This document shows positions 52,265 to 62,566 of a DNA stretch of 64,000 nt, piece after piece. A model generated the notes under the pieces. It did no database searches and was not told the origin of the DNA. It saw only the letters and a program-made list of their open reading frames with translations. The stretch lies in contig JAYKKM010000505.1 in assembly GCA_035772405.1 (NCBI GenBank), positions 241,001 to 305,000 of the forward strand, written 5' to 3'. Every line of letters begins with the position of its first letter. The stretch's first letter is position 1. The DNA is from Chrysogorgia sp. JL179-B06 (Eukaryota; Cnidaria; Anthozoa; Scleralcyonacea; Chrysogorgiidae). The translations under genes were made by a program, and so were the position numbers.

Positions 52265-53100
52265 TATTATCGTGGCACAGATGTATTGTAGTAAAACTGG
52301 AAACAATTAATATTTGATATTTACATTTGATCGTTGGAAGTGATTGCTATAATGATTTCAGGTGAACGAAAATCATTACTTTATACATAAATTGGTGGAC
52401 TTGTGCAGATATATTAACCATTGAAAACTGACGTATAGCCCATTGTTTATCTGATGCATTGACTGCATATATACATGGGAAATGAATGGTGTTACACTAC
52501 CGATGGGTATTGTAGTATTTTAGCACTTGGTCTTGGGTTATTAGACAACATGTATTTTGGGTAAGAAATACAGAACATCAATAACAGAAACATGTTTTAT
52601 TAAACATTCTAAAATGTAATAATATTTTGCTGTATGGTAGAGTGCAGATATTATACCTATTAAACAGTTCGAAAACAGTAAATGGCCAAAATATTTTACA
52701 CATTTGTTCCACTGTACTGTACATTATTTTCATAAACCGAATCATCTCACTTAAAGCTTTTTAGTGAACATTGTGTTCAATATCTACTAAACAAATTAAT
52801 ATAATTTTTTGTAATATTCCAGCTTTTTAGTTGACAATAGATCTGCCAGAATAAAAAAATGGGTGTGTGAAGAATGTTACAATTTATTTTTGCTTGTCAA
52901 GTATTACTGGAAGATACATTAATATATTAAAACTAATATTACAATTGTACAAGAAACTTCTATAAGCCCAGGTATGGTTTCAATATGGTAATATTCCCAC
53001 ACTCACTCTGTTTGGATAAGTTAATCTATTATCAATAACCATTTAAATATTGCAAAGATTCCTTGATGTTTTGATGTAATAAGTTTGGATTGTGATGTTG
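52265..53100. other. No recognisable gene, AT-rich
   Basis: Stops in all frames, no inverted or tandem repeat noticed. Confidence 0.6.
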
Positions 53101-53233
53101 CATGTCCAGATTTTGGTTGTATGTCCAAATTTTGGTTGAATATGCAGATTTTGGTTGAATATATCCAGATTTTGGTTGAATATATGCAGATTTTGATTGA
53201 ATGTACAAATTTTGATTGAATATGCGGATTTTG
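53101..53233. repeat. Minisatellite, about 7 units of 19-21 bp
   Basis: Units vary around ATGCAGATTTTGGTTGAAT (for example ATGTCCAGATTTTGGTTG at 53102). GATTTTGGTTG gives way to GATTTTGATTG in the right-hand units. Confidence 0.9.
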
Positions 53234-53298
53234 TAAGTGTGTTTCAGTAAGTGTGAAGCTGTTGTTTTGAGTTATCTCAGAATTTGCTAGTTGAATAG

Positions 53299-54335
53299 TT
53301 ACCCGGTAAAGTATTTTGAAAGGTTATTTATTCTTTTAACAACAACAACTAGCACACATTTCCCACATGGGTGTGGAATGCCATATAAATCTCTTGAGTG
53401 AGAATCAAAAATTTTAAACTTGCCTTCATTAGTTTCAAAAATTGCAACAGTGCTGCAGTCAATTGTCAATAGACTATGTTGATAATTTAATTGTGAATCC
53501 AAAAACAGATTATCAAGAGCATTTTGCAAAGAAAAAAGGTTCGATCATCGCTACTTGTCATAAACAAATCACCAGTAAACGAGTCACTATATTCTAAATG
53601 ATAGAGTTTAATTACCATGCAATGAAGTCATTTCTGGAACAGCGGTCAATGGGTTGTCCCAGGAAAGTTCTACATCTCCCCCACGGGGGAAATCTGTGCC
53701 GTCTGAAGGGGGGTGGGGGGTAAAATTAACTTCAGATTAACTCCAATTATTGTAGGATGTCCGAAGATGAGGAGAGGAACCATTAGCCATTTCCTCCATG
53801 GGGGGAGTATAGAAATTTTCTGGAATGACCCAATGACAAAAATATTATTTTTAATAAAATGGATTATGTAAGCATAAAGGCAATTTCCAGCAGACAAATT
53901 GTATTCAGGAATGGTGGATACCATATTCCAAACCATGAAGTAATATATTTTATTTGATTATGTATTATTGCAGTCAAAGACATGGCTACACATTGTTTAC
54001 TGGCATTCAGTCTACATTTTCTCATATCGCTTTGGCTAAAATCAGCACATATTGCTTTTAGATGGATCAACAACATCATATATGATATATGGTAGGCCCT
54101 GGATTTTAATTTCTTCAACACATTTGCCATTCTCCACATTTGAGCAAACCACACTAGCTACTGTATTCACTGGATTCCAACTTTTATATTGTTCTGCGAG
54201 CCATTGTAATGTTGGCAGATAAAATACACTTAGATAAAATAACATCAAAATTGTTACAATGTAAAATGTATTCCAAAAGATAACTTGGTGACCAGAACCA
54301 ATTCTGGCTTTGTATTGCTGAATTGTAATTCCCAT
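53299..54335 (-). pseudogene. Decayed transposon-type cysteine-protease-like ORF (C76/OTU-like), minus strand
   Basis: Starts at 54335 with MGITIQQYKARIG, a start I associate with large mobile-element proteins of cnidarians. A hydrophobic segment follows (FYIVTILMLFYLSVFYL, residues 25-41). After a frameshift (54042-54154) comes CADFSQSDMRKC and SKQCVAMSLTAIIHNQIKYI; the QC in this block would be the catalytic cysteine. A MITE (53651-53831) interrupts it. The C-terminal part (53529-53299) has STVAIFETNEGKFKIFDSHS with the DSH motif expected for the catalytic His, then GKCVLVV. This Cys...DSH layout is seen in herpesvirus-tegument-type (C76) and OTU-like deubiquitinases carried by some large animal transposons. 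It is broken by at least two frameshifts and the MITE. The family call is an inference. Confidence 0.5.
53651..53831. mobile_element. Small TIR MITE (Harbinger-like) in the protease pseudogene
   Basis: A 181 bp element. Left GGGTTGTCCCAGGAAAGTTC, right read inward GGGTCATTCCAGAAAATTTC, both followed by a C-rich stretch (CTCCCCC). AAT flanks both sides (53648-53650 and 53832-53834), so the duplication is 3 bp. It lies between the catalytic-Cys and DSH parts of the pseudogene. Confidence 0.72.
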
Positions 54336-54479
54336 ATAATTATTATATTAAGGCCAATGTTCAGAAATATTTAAATTTAACTGCAAGACAATGAACTGTC
54401 TAGATGTTTGTAATTTTGACAAGTGCAGAGGCTTTCTGCAGTCTCATTAATTCGACAGTTAGTATTTGTTTTCAACGAG

Positions 54480-55095
54480 CACAATCATGGCTCCGCCTCC
54501 AGGAAGATTGTGTATGATCGAACGCGAATCATGGCTCATGTGAGAAATCGATCAACTGCACGAAATAATGGATTTACTCAAATTTTCAATATGCGCAAAT
54601 ATGGAGCAAATTTATTGAAATATTACATTTACCATAGGAGTAAACTTGGTTAATGCCGCATTTGCTCACTTTTGAGCAAATATGAAGCAAATGCGGCATT
54701 TACCATGTTTACTCCTATAGTAAATGTAACATTTGAATAAATTTGCTCCATATTTGCGCAGTTGTAAATTTGAGTAAATCCATTGCACACGAATATATAC
54801 ACCTAAAAATAGAAGAAAAAAGCCGTCAAATCTTCTGAGAAATATGCTGATAAACTTCGATAAAACATAAAAGTGATAAACTAATTTGTTTGTAAGATGA
54901 ATTTAAATTATATTCACAAACGAAACGGATTTGATATTAGCTGTCACGAGAGCTGTCATGCCAAAAATATAAGAAATAGCCATGGCAACAAAAATCGCAA
55001 ATAACATCTCACTATGTCAAATTTCGTTTAACAGCTACTATCTTACTCATTAGTCATCTTACATTGACAAGAGAATCTATTCTCGCTTCAAAGAA
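54480..55095 (+). repeat. Dispersed repeat family 2, copy 2, split by a MITE
   Basis: Second copy of the 49600-49880 repeat. The shared blocks before (ATGGCTCATGTGAGAAATCG) and after (CTAAAAATAGAAGAAAAAAG) the insertion at 54567-54784 are adjacent in copy 1, which gives an empty-site comparison. Confidence 0.72.
54567..54784. mobile_element. Fully palindromic MITE, 218 bp
   Basis: AATGGATTTACTCAAATTTT at the left is mirrored by AAATTTGAGTAAATCCATT at the right. The inner arms continue through ATGCGCAAATATGGAGCAAA and its complement, almost to the centre near 54675. The flanks GCACGAAAT and GCACACGAAT look like a diverged duplication of about 9 bp. It has no coding capacity. A transcript would form a hairpin of about 100 bp. 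Confidence 0.82.
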
Positions 55096-55246
55096 TTCCA
55101 AAAATCTATCACAAAACTTCAATATATGCACTCAAGAGTCACGAGGCGCAAAACTACGTCACAAAACGTCAGTCTGGTTGGCAGACTCACGGGCAAGTTT
55201 TGATACATCTTTAGCCTTTTACAATGCGTTACGTTGCTTAGCAAAG

Positions 55247-55895
55247 TAGACGCAAAAAGGCTAGTGCATGTATCGGGGCTATTAGACGCGTAAAGCCATA
55301 TGTCCCTGCAAATATTCTACAAACCATCTATAACGCCTTGGTACAACCTTATTTTGACCACTGTCCCGTCTTTGGGACAACTGTGGTAAACTACTTAAAG
55401 TGTCTACGAAGTGAAAACATCGCTAGCATTTTTTTGCTCTAACGAACAAAGTAGCACGGCAGGAGCGTTCACTGAAAATCTCAAGTGAATCTGTTGCATA
55501 GTCTTCGAGCTATCAACTCTCAAAGTTTGTTCATTGGCATAGTTTAACGTTACAAAATATGGAAAGACTGGGATTGAATATATGTGGTATATGACGTATG
55601 CAGGTGGATCATTAATGTTCAAATCCATTGTTCTTATGCATAGTAAGTACACCTGATACGTCTTCACCAAAAACATTTAGCCATGCCAAACTTTGAGAGT
55701 TGATAGCTCGAAGACTATGCAGCAGATTCACTTGAAATTTTCAGTGTACGCTCTTGCCGTGCTGCTTTGTCCGTTAAAGCAAAAAAATGCTAGCGAATTT
55801 TTCACTTCATAGACACTTTAAGGATAAACTACAAAAAATTCAGTCTCGTGCTGCAAAGTTTATTAGCGGAGATAGTTACGAGGATACCTAACAAC
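55247..55895 (+). pseudogene. LINE D fragment split by a fold-back element
   Basis: The left part reads RRKASACIGAIRRVKPYVPA and on through LVQPYFDHCPVFGTTV (55247-55385), the RT C-terminal block of another LINE type. The right part (55823-55880) reads DKLQKIQSRAAKFISGDSYED, which normally follows directly. The fold-back element at 55394-55822 sits between them. Upstream RT and downstream 3' end are absent. Confidence 0.78.
55394..55822. mobile_element. Fold-back element in LINE D (MULE-like)
   Basis: A 429 bp element with inverted repeats of about 135 bp: CTTAAAGTGTCTACGAAGTG at the left, CACTTCATAGACACTTTAAG at the right, continuing through AGTCTTCGAGCTATCAACTC. Flanks GTAAACTA (before) and GATAAACTA (55823-55831) are a slightly diverged duplication of about 9 bp. 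The central loop of about 160 bp has no gene. Confidence 0.82.
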
Positions 55896-55948
55896 CGAGT
55901 TAGGAATCGAGTATAGGAATCGGGTTAGGAATCGGGTTAGGAATCGAT
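55896..55948. repeat. 12-bp minisatellite, TTAGGAATCGGG, about 4 units
   Basis: Tandem units of TTAGGAATCGGG with a variant unit near 55910. It contains GGGTTAG but the unit is not the telomere hexamer. Confidence 0.85.
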
Positions 55949-55949
55949 A

Positions 55950-56514
55950 GTAAAAGTCCGTAAAGCTAGCCTTTTCTAGGTTTTGTACAGCTGACCAGCC
56001 TGACAGGAACGGTAAACTTGTATGTTAGTCTTGCGTTCACGCCCAAATGTTTTTCCCCTGCGTGACATTGATATTTAAAAAGCACGAAATTATTTCATTA
56101 TTATAGGTACGGAATCCATCTTCAAAAGGAAATTTTTCCGACTAAACTCCACCGGAAATCAACATTTTGACGCATAATTTTATATCCCCACCACTCGACG
56201 AAGCAACTATTTATTAAAGAAATTCTACAGTTTATATAACTATCCCAGCGGTCAAAAAGACGTCGATTCAACGTTGAAACGACGTCGCTCTTCGACGTCG
56301 ATTTGACGTTGAAAAAAGGTTGAAAACGCAAATTGGAATCGACGTTGTTTTTTTCTTAAGAAAATAAGAACCTGTTTAAGAACTTAAATAGCCTAATTTT
56401 TCAGTAAACACCATTTATATAAGAACATTTTTAGGCTTTAGGCTAACTTGGAAAAATCTAGGTTCTTATACGCGGGTTTTTACTGTATACTTATAAAATT
56501 ACAATTTAAAATCA
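55950..56514. other. No recognisable gene; short ACGTCG palindromic cluster
   Basis: At about 56250-56345 there is a cluster of GACGTCGATT and TTCAACGTTGAAA-type palindromes, starting with a CCCAGCGGTC phrase. It may be the end of a small DNA element. Nothing else is recognisable. Confidence 0.45.
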
Positions 56515-57690
56515 TTTATTTATTTATTTATTAGAATTTATAATACATATCAATTACAGTATTACAGTAAACTAAAAAAATGAATGTATTAGGGTAAACC
56601 AAAAACAGAATTCAAGATTCCCTCAGGATTGGTCACCCTTTACAAATACAAATAACATATAACATTAATATGAAATCAAAGAGTAAGACATAACGAAATT
56701 ATACGAAACAGAAAAACTATGGATTAAAAGCAACAGGAAAAAGTTAGAAATAATGCTGAGAAAGTAGCCTCTTAAAAAACAACAAGGTATTAATGCCACG
56801 TATAGAGTATGGGAGAGAGTTCCAGAGCCTATAGTGACACGAACGAAATGAGAACACTTAAAGGGAATAATAAGAACATCTGTACGGGCATAAGGTACTA
56901 TAAGAGTCAAGTCGTCAATATTACGCAGACAACGACCCGTATACTTCTCCAAGAAATGAAACCACGTGGCATGTCTATTAAGCCGTGAATCATTTTAAAA
57001 AGGAAGGCAAGATCTGTGATTTCCCTACGCATGTACAGAGGAAGAAGCTGAAGTTGTTCAAGCCTGGTCTTGTTATCTACTTCATGACCTAAAATAAGCC
57101 GAGAGGCGCGGCGCTGCACCTGCTCAATTTTGTTCATATTACGTTTCTTGCATGGAGACCATACTGGACCAGCATATTCAAGTGTTGACCTCACCCACGT
57201 GGAATAGAGTAAACGCTTTACGGTGTGATCATCGATGTCTCTCGAAGTCCGATACAATAGACCAAGCATCCTTTGGGCCTTAGCAACTACATGATCAGTA
57301 TGGGTGTTCCAGTTGAGAGTGATAGTAAGCCACACTCCAAGATCTTTCTCACTCTGAACAACAGATCGACAGCTGTTTAGAACCCAAATAGTACTGACGA
57401 TCATAAATTGTACGAGTTCTAACAACTCTCAGCACCTTACACTTATCGACATTAAACTCCATGCCCCAGGTGATAGACCAATTGTACACAGCATTAAGAT
57501 CTTCCTGGAGTTTATCTTGGTCAGTATTGCTGAAAATAACTTGAAAACACTTCGAGTCATCAGCGAATAAGGGTTAAGTGCGATCCCTGAGTGATTGCAT
57601 CAGCCATATTGTTGATGTATATAAGGAACAGAAGCGGTCCGAGGACCGAACCTTGAGGAACACCAGATGTTACAGGCAGCCATTCAGAAG
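56515..57690 (-). pseudogene. LINE E: 5'-truncated non-LTR retrotransposon, minus strand
   Basis: On the minus strand the RT begins [20 protein letters not shown] (about 57690-57625). The YADD segment is broken. An open stretch of 172 codons (57425-56907) then carries SEKDLGVWLTITLNWNTHTD, RTSRDIDDHTVKRLLYSTWV, RSTLEYAGPVWSPCKKRNM and RRASRLILGHEVDNKTRLEQ, the C-terminal half of a CR1/RTE-like LINE protein. The LPLYMRREITDLAFLFKMIH block follows, and the end shifts frame at about 56950. The tail is (TAAA)n at about 56517-56532. This copy is better preserved than LINEs A-D, so it is probably younger. Confidence 0.85.
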
Positions 57691-57735
57691 AAAATCCATC
57701 ATGAAAAAAGAAAAAAAGAAAATCCATCATGAAAA
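57690..57735. repeat. 28-bp tandem duplication at the edge of LINE E
   Basis: GAAAATCCATCATGAAAA occurs at 57690-57707 and 57718-57735, separated by an A-rich spacer. It lies inside the LINE-derived sequence, so it is not a target-site duplication. Confidence 0.7.
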
Positions 57736-57759
57736 TGTAAATTCTCTTACGCAAAAATA

Positions 57760-58400
57760 GTCAGTCACTGTGCAGCTTTATAGCAAAGAAATACACGAAT
57801 GTTGTCTTAAAAGGTAGAATTTTACATTTTAAAACTTTTCAAAAACATTTTAGCATCTTTGCTCAGTTGAACTAAAAAATGGCGGGAAAATTTCCATTTA
57901 ACAATTATAGTCACTGAAGTCGAGGTGATTATCGGTGTTTCGCAATACTCCATGTTTCGCAAGATTCTCAGGAAGTACGAACATGTATGCATTTATTAGT
58001 TATTATTATTTGGTTTATATTTGATTAGCAAGACAATTACGTCACGAACTTAGATAACACTTTAATCTGATTTAGAATGATTTAGTTAGTACCGTGTTGC
58101 AATCAGTAGAAGAAAGACTATTATATCCTGTGAACCGCTTACCTGTTTTATAATGTAGTTAAAAGTAATCCGCCACAGAAGTACAAATTTAATGTCTATG
58201 TTAAGTAGAAATATTCTTTTATTTTATTTTAGTTATGAACAATGTATTGTTACGAATTTGTAGATCGAATAACTACCGAGATTACCGAAAGCCAGAATCT
58301 TTTATTATTTTATTAAATATTCAACTATACGATTTGTGGATTACTACGGCAGTCAAGCTCCAACGGATCATAACATTCGATTTCTAAGCTTACCAATCTA
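57760..58400. other. No recognisable gene, AT-rich
   Basis: Stops in all frames. The right end may be 5' sequence of the BEL/Pao copy that follows. Confidence 0.5.
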
Positions 58401-58407
58401 AGCATGT

Positions 58408-59051
58408 CTTACTATGCAATGGACGCCTTGTTAAAAAATGCAAAGCTCAACCGATGTGCTGCCAAGGCCGCATTAACAAGGGCAGGGAAAGCACTGAATC
58501 AACGAATGGAATAAAAAAGACCAGAGGTAAGAGAATGAATCTCTTCTTAAAGTTAGACAAAATTATGAAGATTTAGTAAACAAACATGAGGCGTATACGA
58601 TATTAATTGAAGACGATGATGAACTATTTGCAACACAGGAAGCATGGCTTGAAGAATGCCAAGAGAACTTCATGGCATTGGATATAAACGCTAAATTGTA
58701 CATTGAGAGTATAAATGTGACACGTGAGAAGCAATCTGACGAAAATAGACGGTGAAAACTGAAGCGAGCAAAATTCCAATGGCAATATGCAAAACGCGAA
58801 TAAGACCACCGGACGATGAAACATCGCCTCCAGATAATTGATCCTGTTAATGAAGTAAATGAGATTAGTCGAACTAATCATGCAACCGAGCAAACAAGCT
58901 AAATAAAGTCAAGCGAAGCGGGGTGTGGTTTCAAAATGCAAAAGCCTAAAATGCCAAAGTTTAAAGGAGATGTTAGAGAATATGAGATATTCCGCGCAGA
59001 TTTTAAGTATATGCTGTTGAATCAAGCCATATAGCAAGCGCGATGCTTGAA
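58408..59051 (+). pseudogene. BEL/Pao-like gag fragment
   Basis: Starts MSYYAMDALLKNAKLNRCAA (58408) and continues AALTRAGKALNQRM. After a frameshift it reads YEDLVNKHEAYTILIEDDDE and WLEECQENFMALDINAKLYI (58560-58700), a helical N-terminal gag region. Later MPKFKGDVREYEIFRADFKY (about 58950) is the conserved entry to the BEL/Pao capsid part, and SKRDA (about 59032) its continuation. The particle protein then stops abruptly where the hammerhead repeat begins at about 59052. At least three frame changes. No pol follows. Confidence 0.78.
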
Positions 59052-59088
59052 AATGAGGCCCAAAAGACCGAAACGGTACCGTCTGTAG

Positions 59089-59089
<1 letters not shown>
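59052..59089 (+). ncRNA. Hammerhead ribozyme copy A, 5'-truncated
   Basis: Keeps ATGAGGCCCAAAAGACCGAAA and the stem III/cleavage part CGGTACCGTC, then TGTAGTT. The 5' strand of stem I and the CTG of the core are missing because the repeat starts here, inside the BEL/Pao gag. It cannot be an active ribozyme. Confidence 0.7.

Positions 59090-59147
<58 letters not shown>
59090..59147. repeat. (TA)n microsatellite 1
   Basis: About 29 TA units between truncated hammerhead A and the CAGTACTG repeat. The same arrangement recurs at 60066-60091. Confidence 0.95.
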
Positions 59148-59150
<3 letters not shown>

Positions 59151-59286
59151 TACTGCTCAGAAATAACCTAACACTGCGTTCGCGTTCGGAACTCGTTCCA
59201 ATATCGGGACACAAAGCCGCTCGGCGCTCGAAGTTCGATGAATTCGACGAGCAAAGATAATTTTGAGACGCATGTTGTCAAATTAC
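59148..59286 (+). repeat. 140-bp direct repeat, copy 1 (possible Tc1/mariner-like end)
   Basis: Begins CAGTACTGCTCAGAAATAAC right after (TA)n and ends ATGTTGTCAAATTAC. It matches 60092-60231 almost perfectly. A TA followed by CAGT-CTGCTCA resembles a Tc1/mariner terminus. The region to 59430 after copy 1 contains a short frame (from 59294) with no known domain. Confidence 0.75.
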
Positions 59287-59460
59287 AAATTACTTGTCAG
59301 ATTGCATTGTGGAGTCACCAAAGTGCTCAAACTACCACAAGGGTAGTGGGCGTTGCATTATCGCTAAAGGACACCTACACGAACTTCACAGAGTGCTCAA
59401 CAACACCGAAGTGAAGGAGCGTAATAGTATAATATCTACATATCTACATATCTACATATT

Positions 59461-59670
<210 letters not shown>

Positions 59671-59789
59671 CGCACGCTCACTGCTTGCAGTTTGCAGTTT
59701 GAGCGCTCTGGCATGGTTTTTGATGTCCCACATTTTGTGTTCATCAAGGGTGACTGCAAATAGCAGTCATCTTCATCCTGCTCATCAGC

Positions 59790-59835
59790 ACTACACTGAT
59801 GAGGCCCAAAAGGCCGAAACGGTACCGTCTGTAGT
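59790..59835 (+). ncRNA. Hammerhead ribozyme copy B, type I, complete core
   Basis: Stem I: ACTACA (59790-59795) with TGTAGT (59830-59835), 6 perfect pairs. Core CTGATGA (59796-59802). Stem II GGCC/GGCC (59803-59806 with 59812-59815) with loop CAAAA. Core GAAA (59816-59819). Stem III CGG/CCG (59820-59822 with 59825-59827) with loop TA, plus the A15.1-U16.1 pair (59819, 59828). Cleavage is expected after C 59829. All conserved core bases are present. The short stem III suggests it works best as a dimer. Confidence 0.9.
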
Positions 59836-60019
59836 TAGATACGCTCTATGACCTTTAGGTCATATTGAGCGCTCTACAGGATGAACCATTGTCGCTTACG
59901 CATTGTGCGCACGCTCACTGCTTGCAGTTTGAGCGCTCTGGCATGGTTTTTGATGTCCCACATTTTGTGTGCATCAAGGGTGACTGCAAATAGCAGTCAT
60001 CTTCATCCTGCTCATCAGC

Positions 60020-60065
60020 AGTACACTGATGAGGACCAAAAGACCGAAACGGTACCGTCTGTAGT
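60020..60065 (+). ncRNA. Hammerhead ribozyme copy C, core intact, weaker stems
   Basis: Core CTGATGA (60026-60032) and GAAA (60046-60049) are intact, stem III is unchanged and cleavage is expected after C 60059. Stem II has an A-A mismatch (GGAC/GACC), and stem I has four pairs and then a G-G mismatch. Probably slower than copy B. Confidence 0.8.
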
Positions 60066-60091
60066 TATATATATATATATATATATATATA
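60066..60091. repeat. (TA)n microsatellite 3
   Basis: About 13 TA units after hammerhead C, before copy 2 of the 140-bp repeat. Confidence 0.95.
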
Positions 60092-60231
60092 CAGTACTGC
60101 TCAGAAATAACCTAACATCTGCGTTCGCGTTCGGAACTCGTTCCAATATCGGGACACAAAGCCGCTCGGCGCTCGAAGTTCGATGAATTCGACGAGCAAA
60201 GATAATTTTGAGACGCATGTTGTCAAATTAC
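60092..60231 (+). repeat. 140-bp direct repeat, copy 2
   Basis: Same as 59148-59286 except one inserted base in ACATCTGCG. Downstream sequence differs from copy 1, so the shared segment ends at CAAATTAC. Confidence 0.85.
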
Positions 60232-60258
60232 ATGGTAAGAAAGCCTATTCAGTTCGCC

Positions 60259-60261
<3 letters not shown>

Positions 60262-60300
<39 letters not shown>
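60262..60300. repeat. (TA)n microsatellite 4
   Basis: About 19 TA units, ending at a TAATGGGACC junction. Confidence 0.95.
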
Positions 60301-60301
<1 letters not shown>

Positions 60302-60323
60302 GGGACCCACTATATGTCACCGT

Positions 60324-60388
60324 TGATGTCACCGTTGTCAAAAACATTGAGGTTATAGTGTCTCCTTGAATTAAGACGCTGTCGTTTG
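60324..60388 (+). repeat. Dispersed repeat 1, short extra copy
   Basis: GTCACCGTTGTCAAAAACAT and TGAATTAAGACGCTGT match the right part of the copy at 60525-60915, forming a local duplication. Confidence 0.75.
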
Positions 60389-60524
60389 TTGCCGTGTTCC
60401 ACTCGATAACAATCTAAACCACGTATCAAGGCGATCATATGGTCCATTATAGAATTCTAATATTAAAATAACATACGCTAATCATGATCATTTGAACGCC
60501 ATACATCTAATTCGAACAACATTT

Positions 60525-60915
60525 ACTCGAAAGGAGCAAGCCTCGCGAAGTTATACATGTTCCATTCAAGCAACACTTTTTTGCCAAATCGAACTTCAAG
60601 TTTGTAATATTTCTGAATTGAACGACTTATCTAGCGGTCCGCAAGTAGTCACATTTCAAATCGAACAAACGAACGGCAATATCCGTCTAATATTAAAATA
60701 ACATACAGAAATCATGCGGGATCTCACCGTTATCAAAAACATTGAGGTTACAGTGTCTCCTTGAATTAAGACGCTGTAATATATTTATTAGCTTTATTTA
60801 TTTTCATAATTCGTTATAGCATAATTTTATGTTTATAAACCAATCTTCATAATTACCATTTGCTGGTCCACATGCGTCGAATGCACTTACATAATCTTTG
60901 ATTACCCCTAATTAT
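60525..60915 (+). repeat. Dispersed repeat 1, copy 2
   Basis: Colinear with 40066-40340 (blocks listed there), with insertions such as TATTTATTAGCTTTATTTAT near 60782. A TAATATTAAAATAACATAC phrase occurs twice (60456 and 60689). Confidence 0.8.
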
Positions 60916-60984
60916 AATAGTATCAAGTCGCCATTTTGAAACAAAATTCGTAATGATTTAGAAACCATACACATCAAAATAATG

Positions 60985-62560
60985 ATTCCGAGGAGGACTG
61001 GAACGAATAAACGCAGTCTTGTATACAAAAAACACTTTTTCAAGCATGATTTCTAGTGATGTGATAGTTACCGTGTTACGCGGTGACTATCGTCTCAGAG
61101 TTACTGGCCAGTTAGCCAATCAGAACTCGTTTAAGCTCAGAAATTACTAAAGAGTCATAGAAACACGGCTTTTATTAAACCAAGCATATAATTAAATGCT
61201 GTTTCGTCGCGCTGTGATGACAGGTGTTTCAATGTACTTCCAGTGTTGAGTATACGCATGATCAGAAACTTCATCAATAAAACAAAATGAATATGGCAAC
61301 AAGACAGATGGAGGATCGTCGTATTTGAACTGTTCAACCAGAAGCTTAGTCATCTTTACGTCACTTTTGCTACGTATGCATCGCACAGCAGTTATAAAGG
61401 TGCGTGTTTATAGGTGATTTTAATATACACACTTCTTAATCGTGATCAGGCTGTCTTTATTTCATGTATGTATATCAATAATACATTATTTTAGTCTATA
61501 CAGTAACACCGTAGACTCTACGTAGACGAGTATTTTTCACAAATACTCTACTAGTATTTTTTACTATAAGTTGTAGATTTGAGACTAGAATTGAAATGGT
61601 CGACAATACCCGTTTTTAAAGATATGTATATTACTTAGTCTTTCAAGAAAGCCGTACAATATTCAAATTTTAAACAAAGCGACGATATTTATTATTTGTC
61701 AATCAAAAGCTGGACTTAATGTTGGCCACCGAAACTGCAAACTAACAACTCCTAAATGTCATCAACCACCTAATCACTGACAGTGCTATATATAAGACTC
61801 GTATCGATCATATATTGAAGTACTGCGGAACGTTTCTCGCGCCTTTTAAATCGGTTGAAATAATGTTCCACTGCATGATCAAGAACAATCGCCCCAACAG
61901 GTGAGATATTAATATTTTGCATGTCTGAATGGGTTTAGAACATTGAGTTCTTAATCTGTAACTCCATGATCTAATGTTCTGATATACATATATATATATT
62001 TAACTCAGTGTAAACGGCCTATAGCCAATAAGACGCGGGTTTCTCAAACAATTATATTCTTCTCACACCCGGCAACAATTAAGTCTCGAAATTTTTGTGG
62101 CGCAACTCCATTACGAGAAAGAAGCAAAGTGCAGGAAAAAACAATCGCCAACAACGGGCATCGCAATTGAACGCTACAACTATCGCAACAAAAAACGTTG
62201 AGAGACTCCGGTTGCTTCACGTCGTGAGCAACACTGTTCCGAGAAACAATATATAAATAGTGTCTAGTGAATGCGCTTTTATGGTATTTTCGGCAAATGT
62301 ATGGTTGTCTCAGCAAAGCTTTCTCTACATTTAAAAGTCCATTATCAGTCCAGCAATGCCCAAGGAAAAATTTGTAAAAGAAAAGTCTATAAACCACTCT
62401 CATATATGGTCGATGAAGCGACTGATCTCCGTGTCGCGGTTTAACCCGGAATCAATTACCAGCAGCTGTTAGCGGGTTAACGTCATATATACACGTATAG
62501 CTTAAAAATCTGAATACAAATTAATCTATAATTATGCACTGATATTAAATCGCGTGTGCT
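60985..62560. other. No recognisable gene
   Basis: AT-rich. The longest frame is 119 codons on the minus strand (62403-62044), Cys-, Leu- and Arg-rich, without any motif I know. A 64-codon minus frame lies at 61386-61192. Neither has support beyond being open. Confidence 0.5.
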
Positions 62561-62566
62561 GGATAG

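Noticed and set aside
53670..53936. 88-codon minus-strand frame as a separate gene
   Set aside because: It runs through the MITE at 53651-53831 and into the protease pseudogene, so it is a chance frame.
56122..56331. 69-codon minus frame
   Set aside because: Chance frame across the ACGTCG palindrome cluster, without a domain.
62044..62403. 119-codon minus-strand frame as a gene
   Set aside because: No motif or neighbour supports it, and the length is reachable by chance. Protein search would decide.
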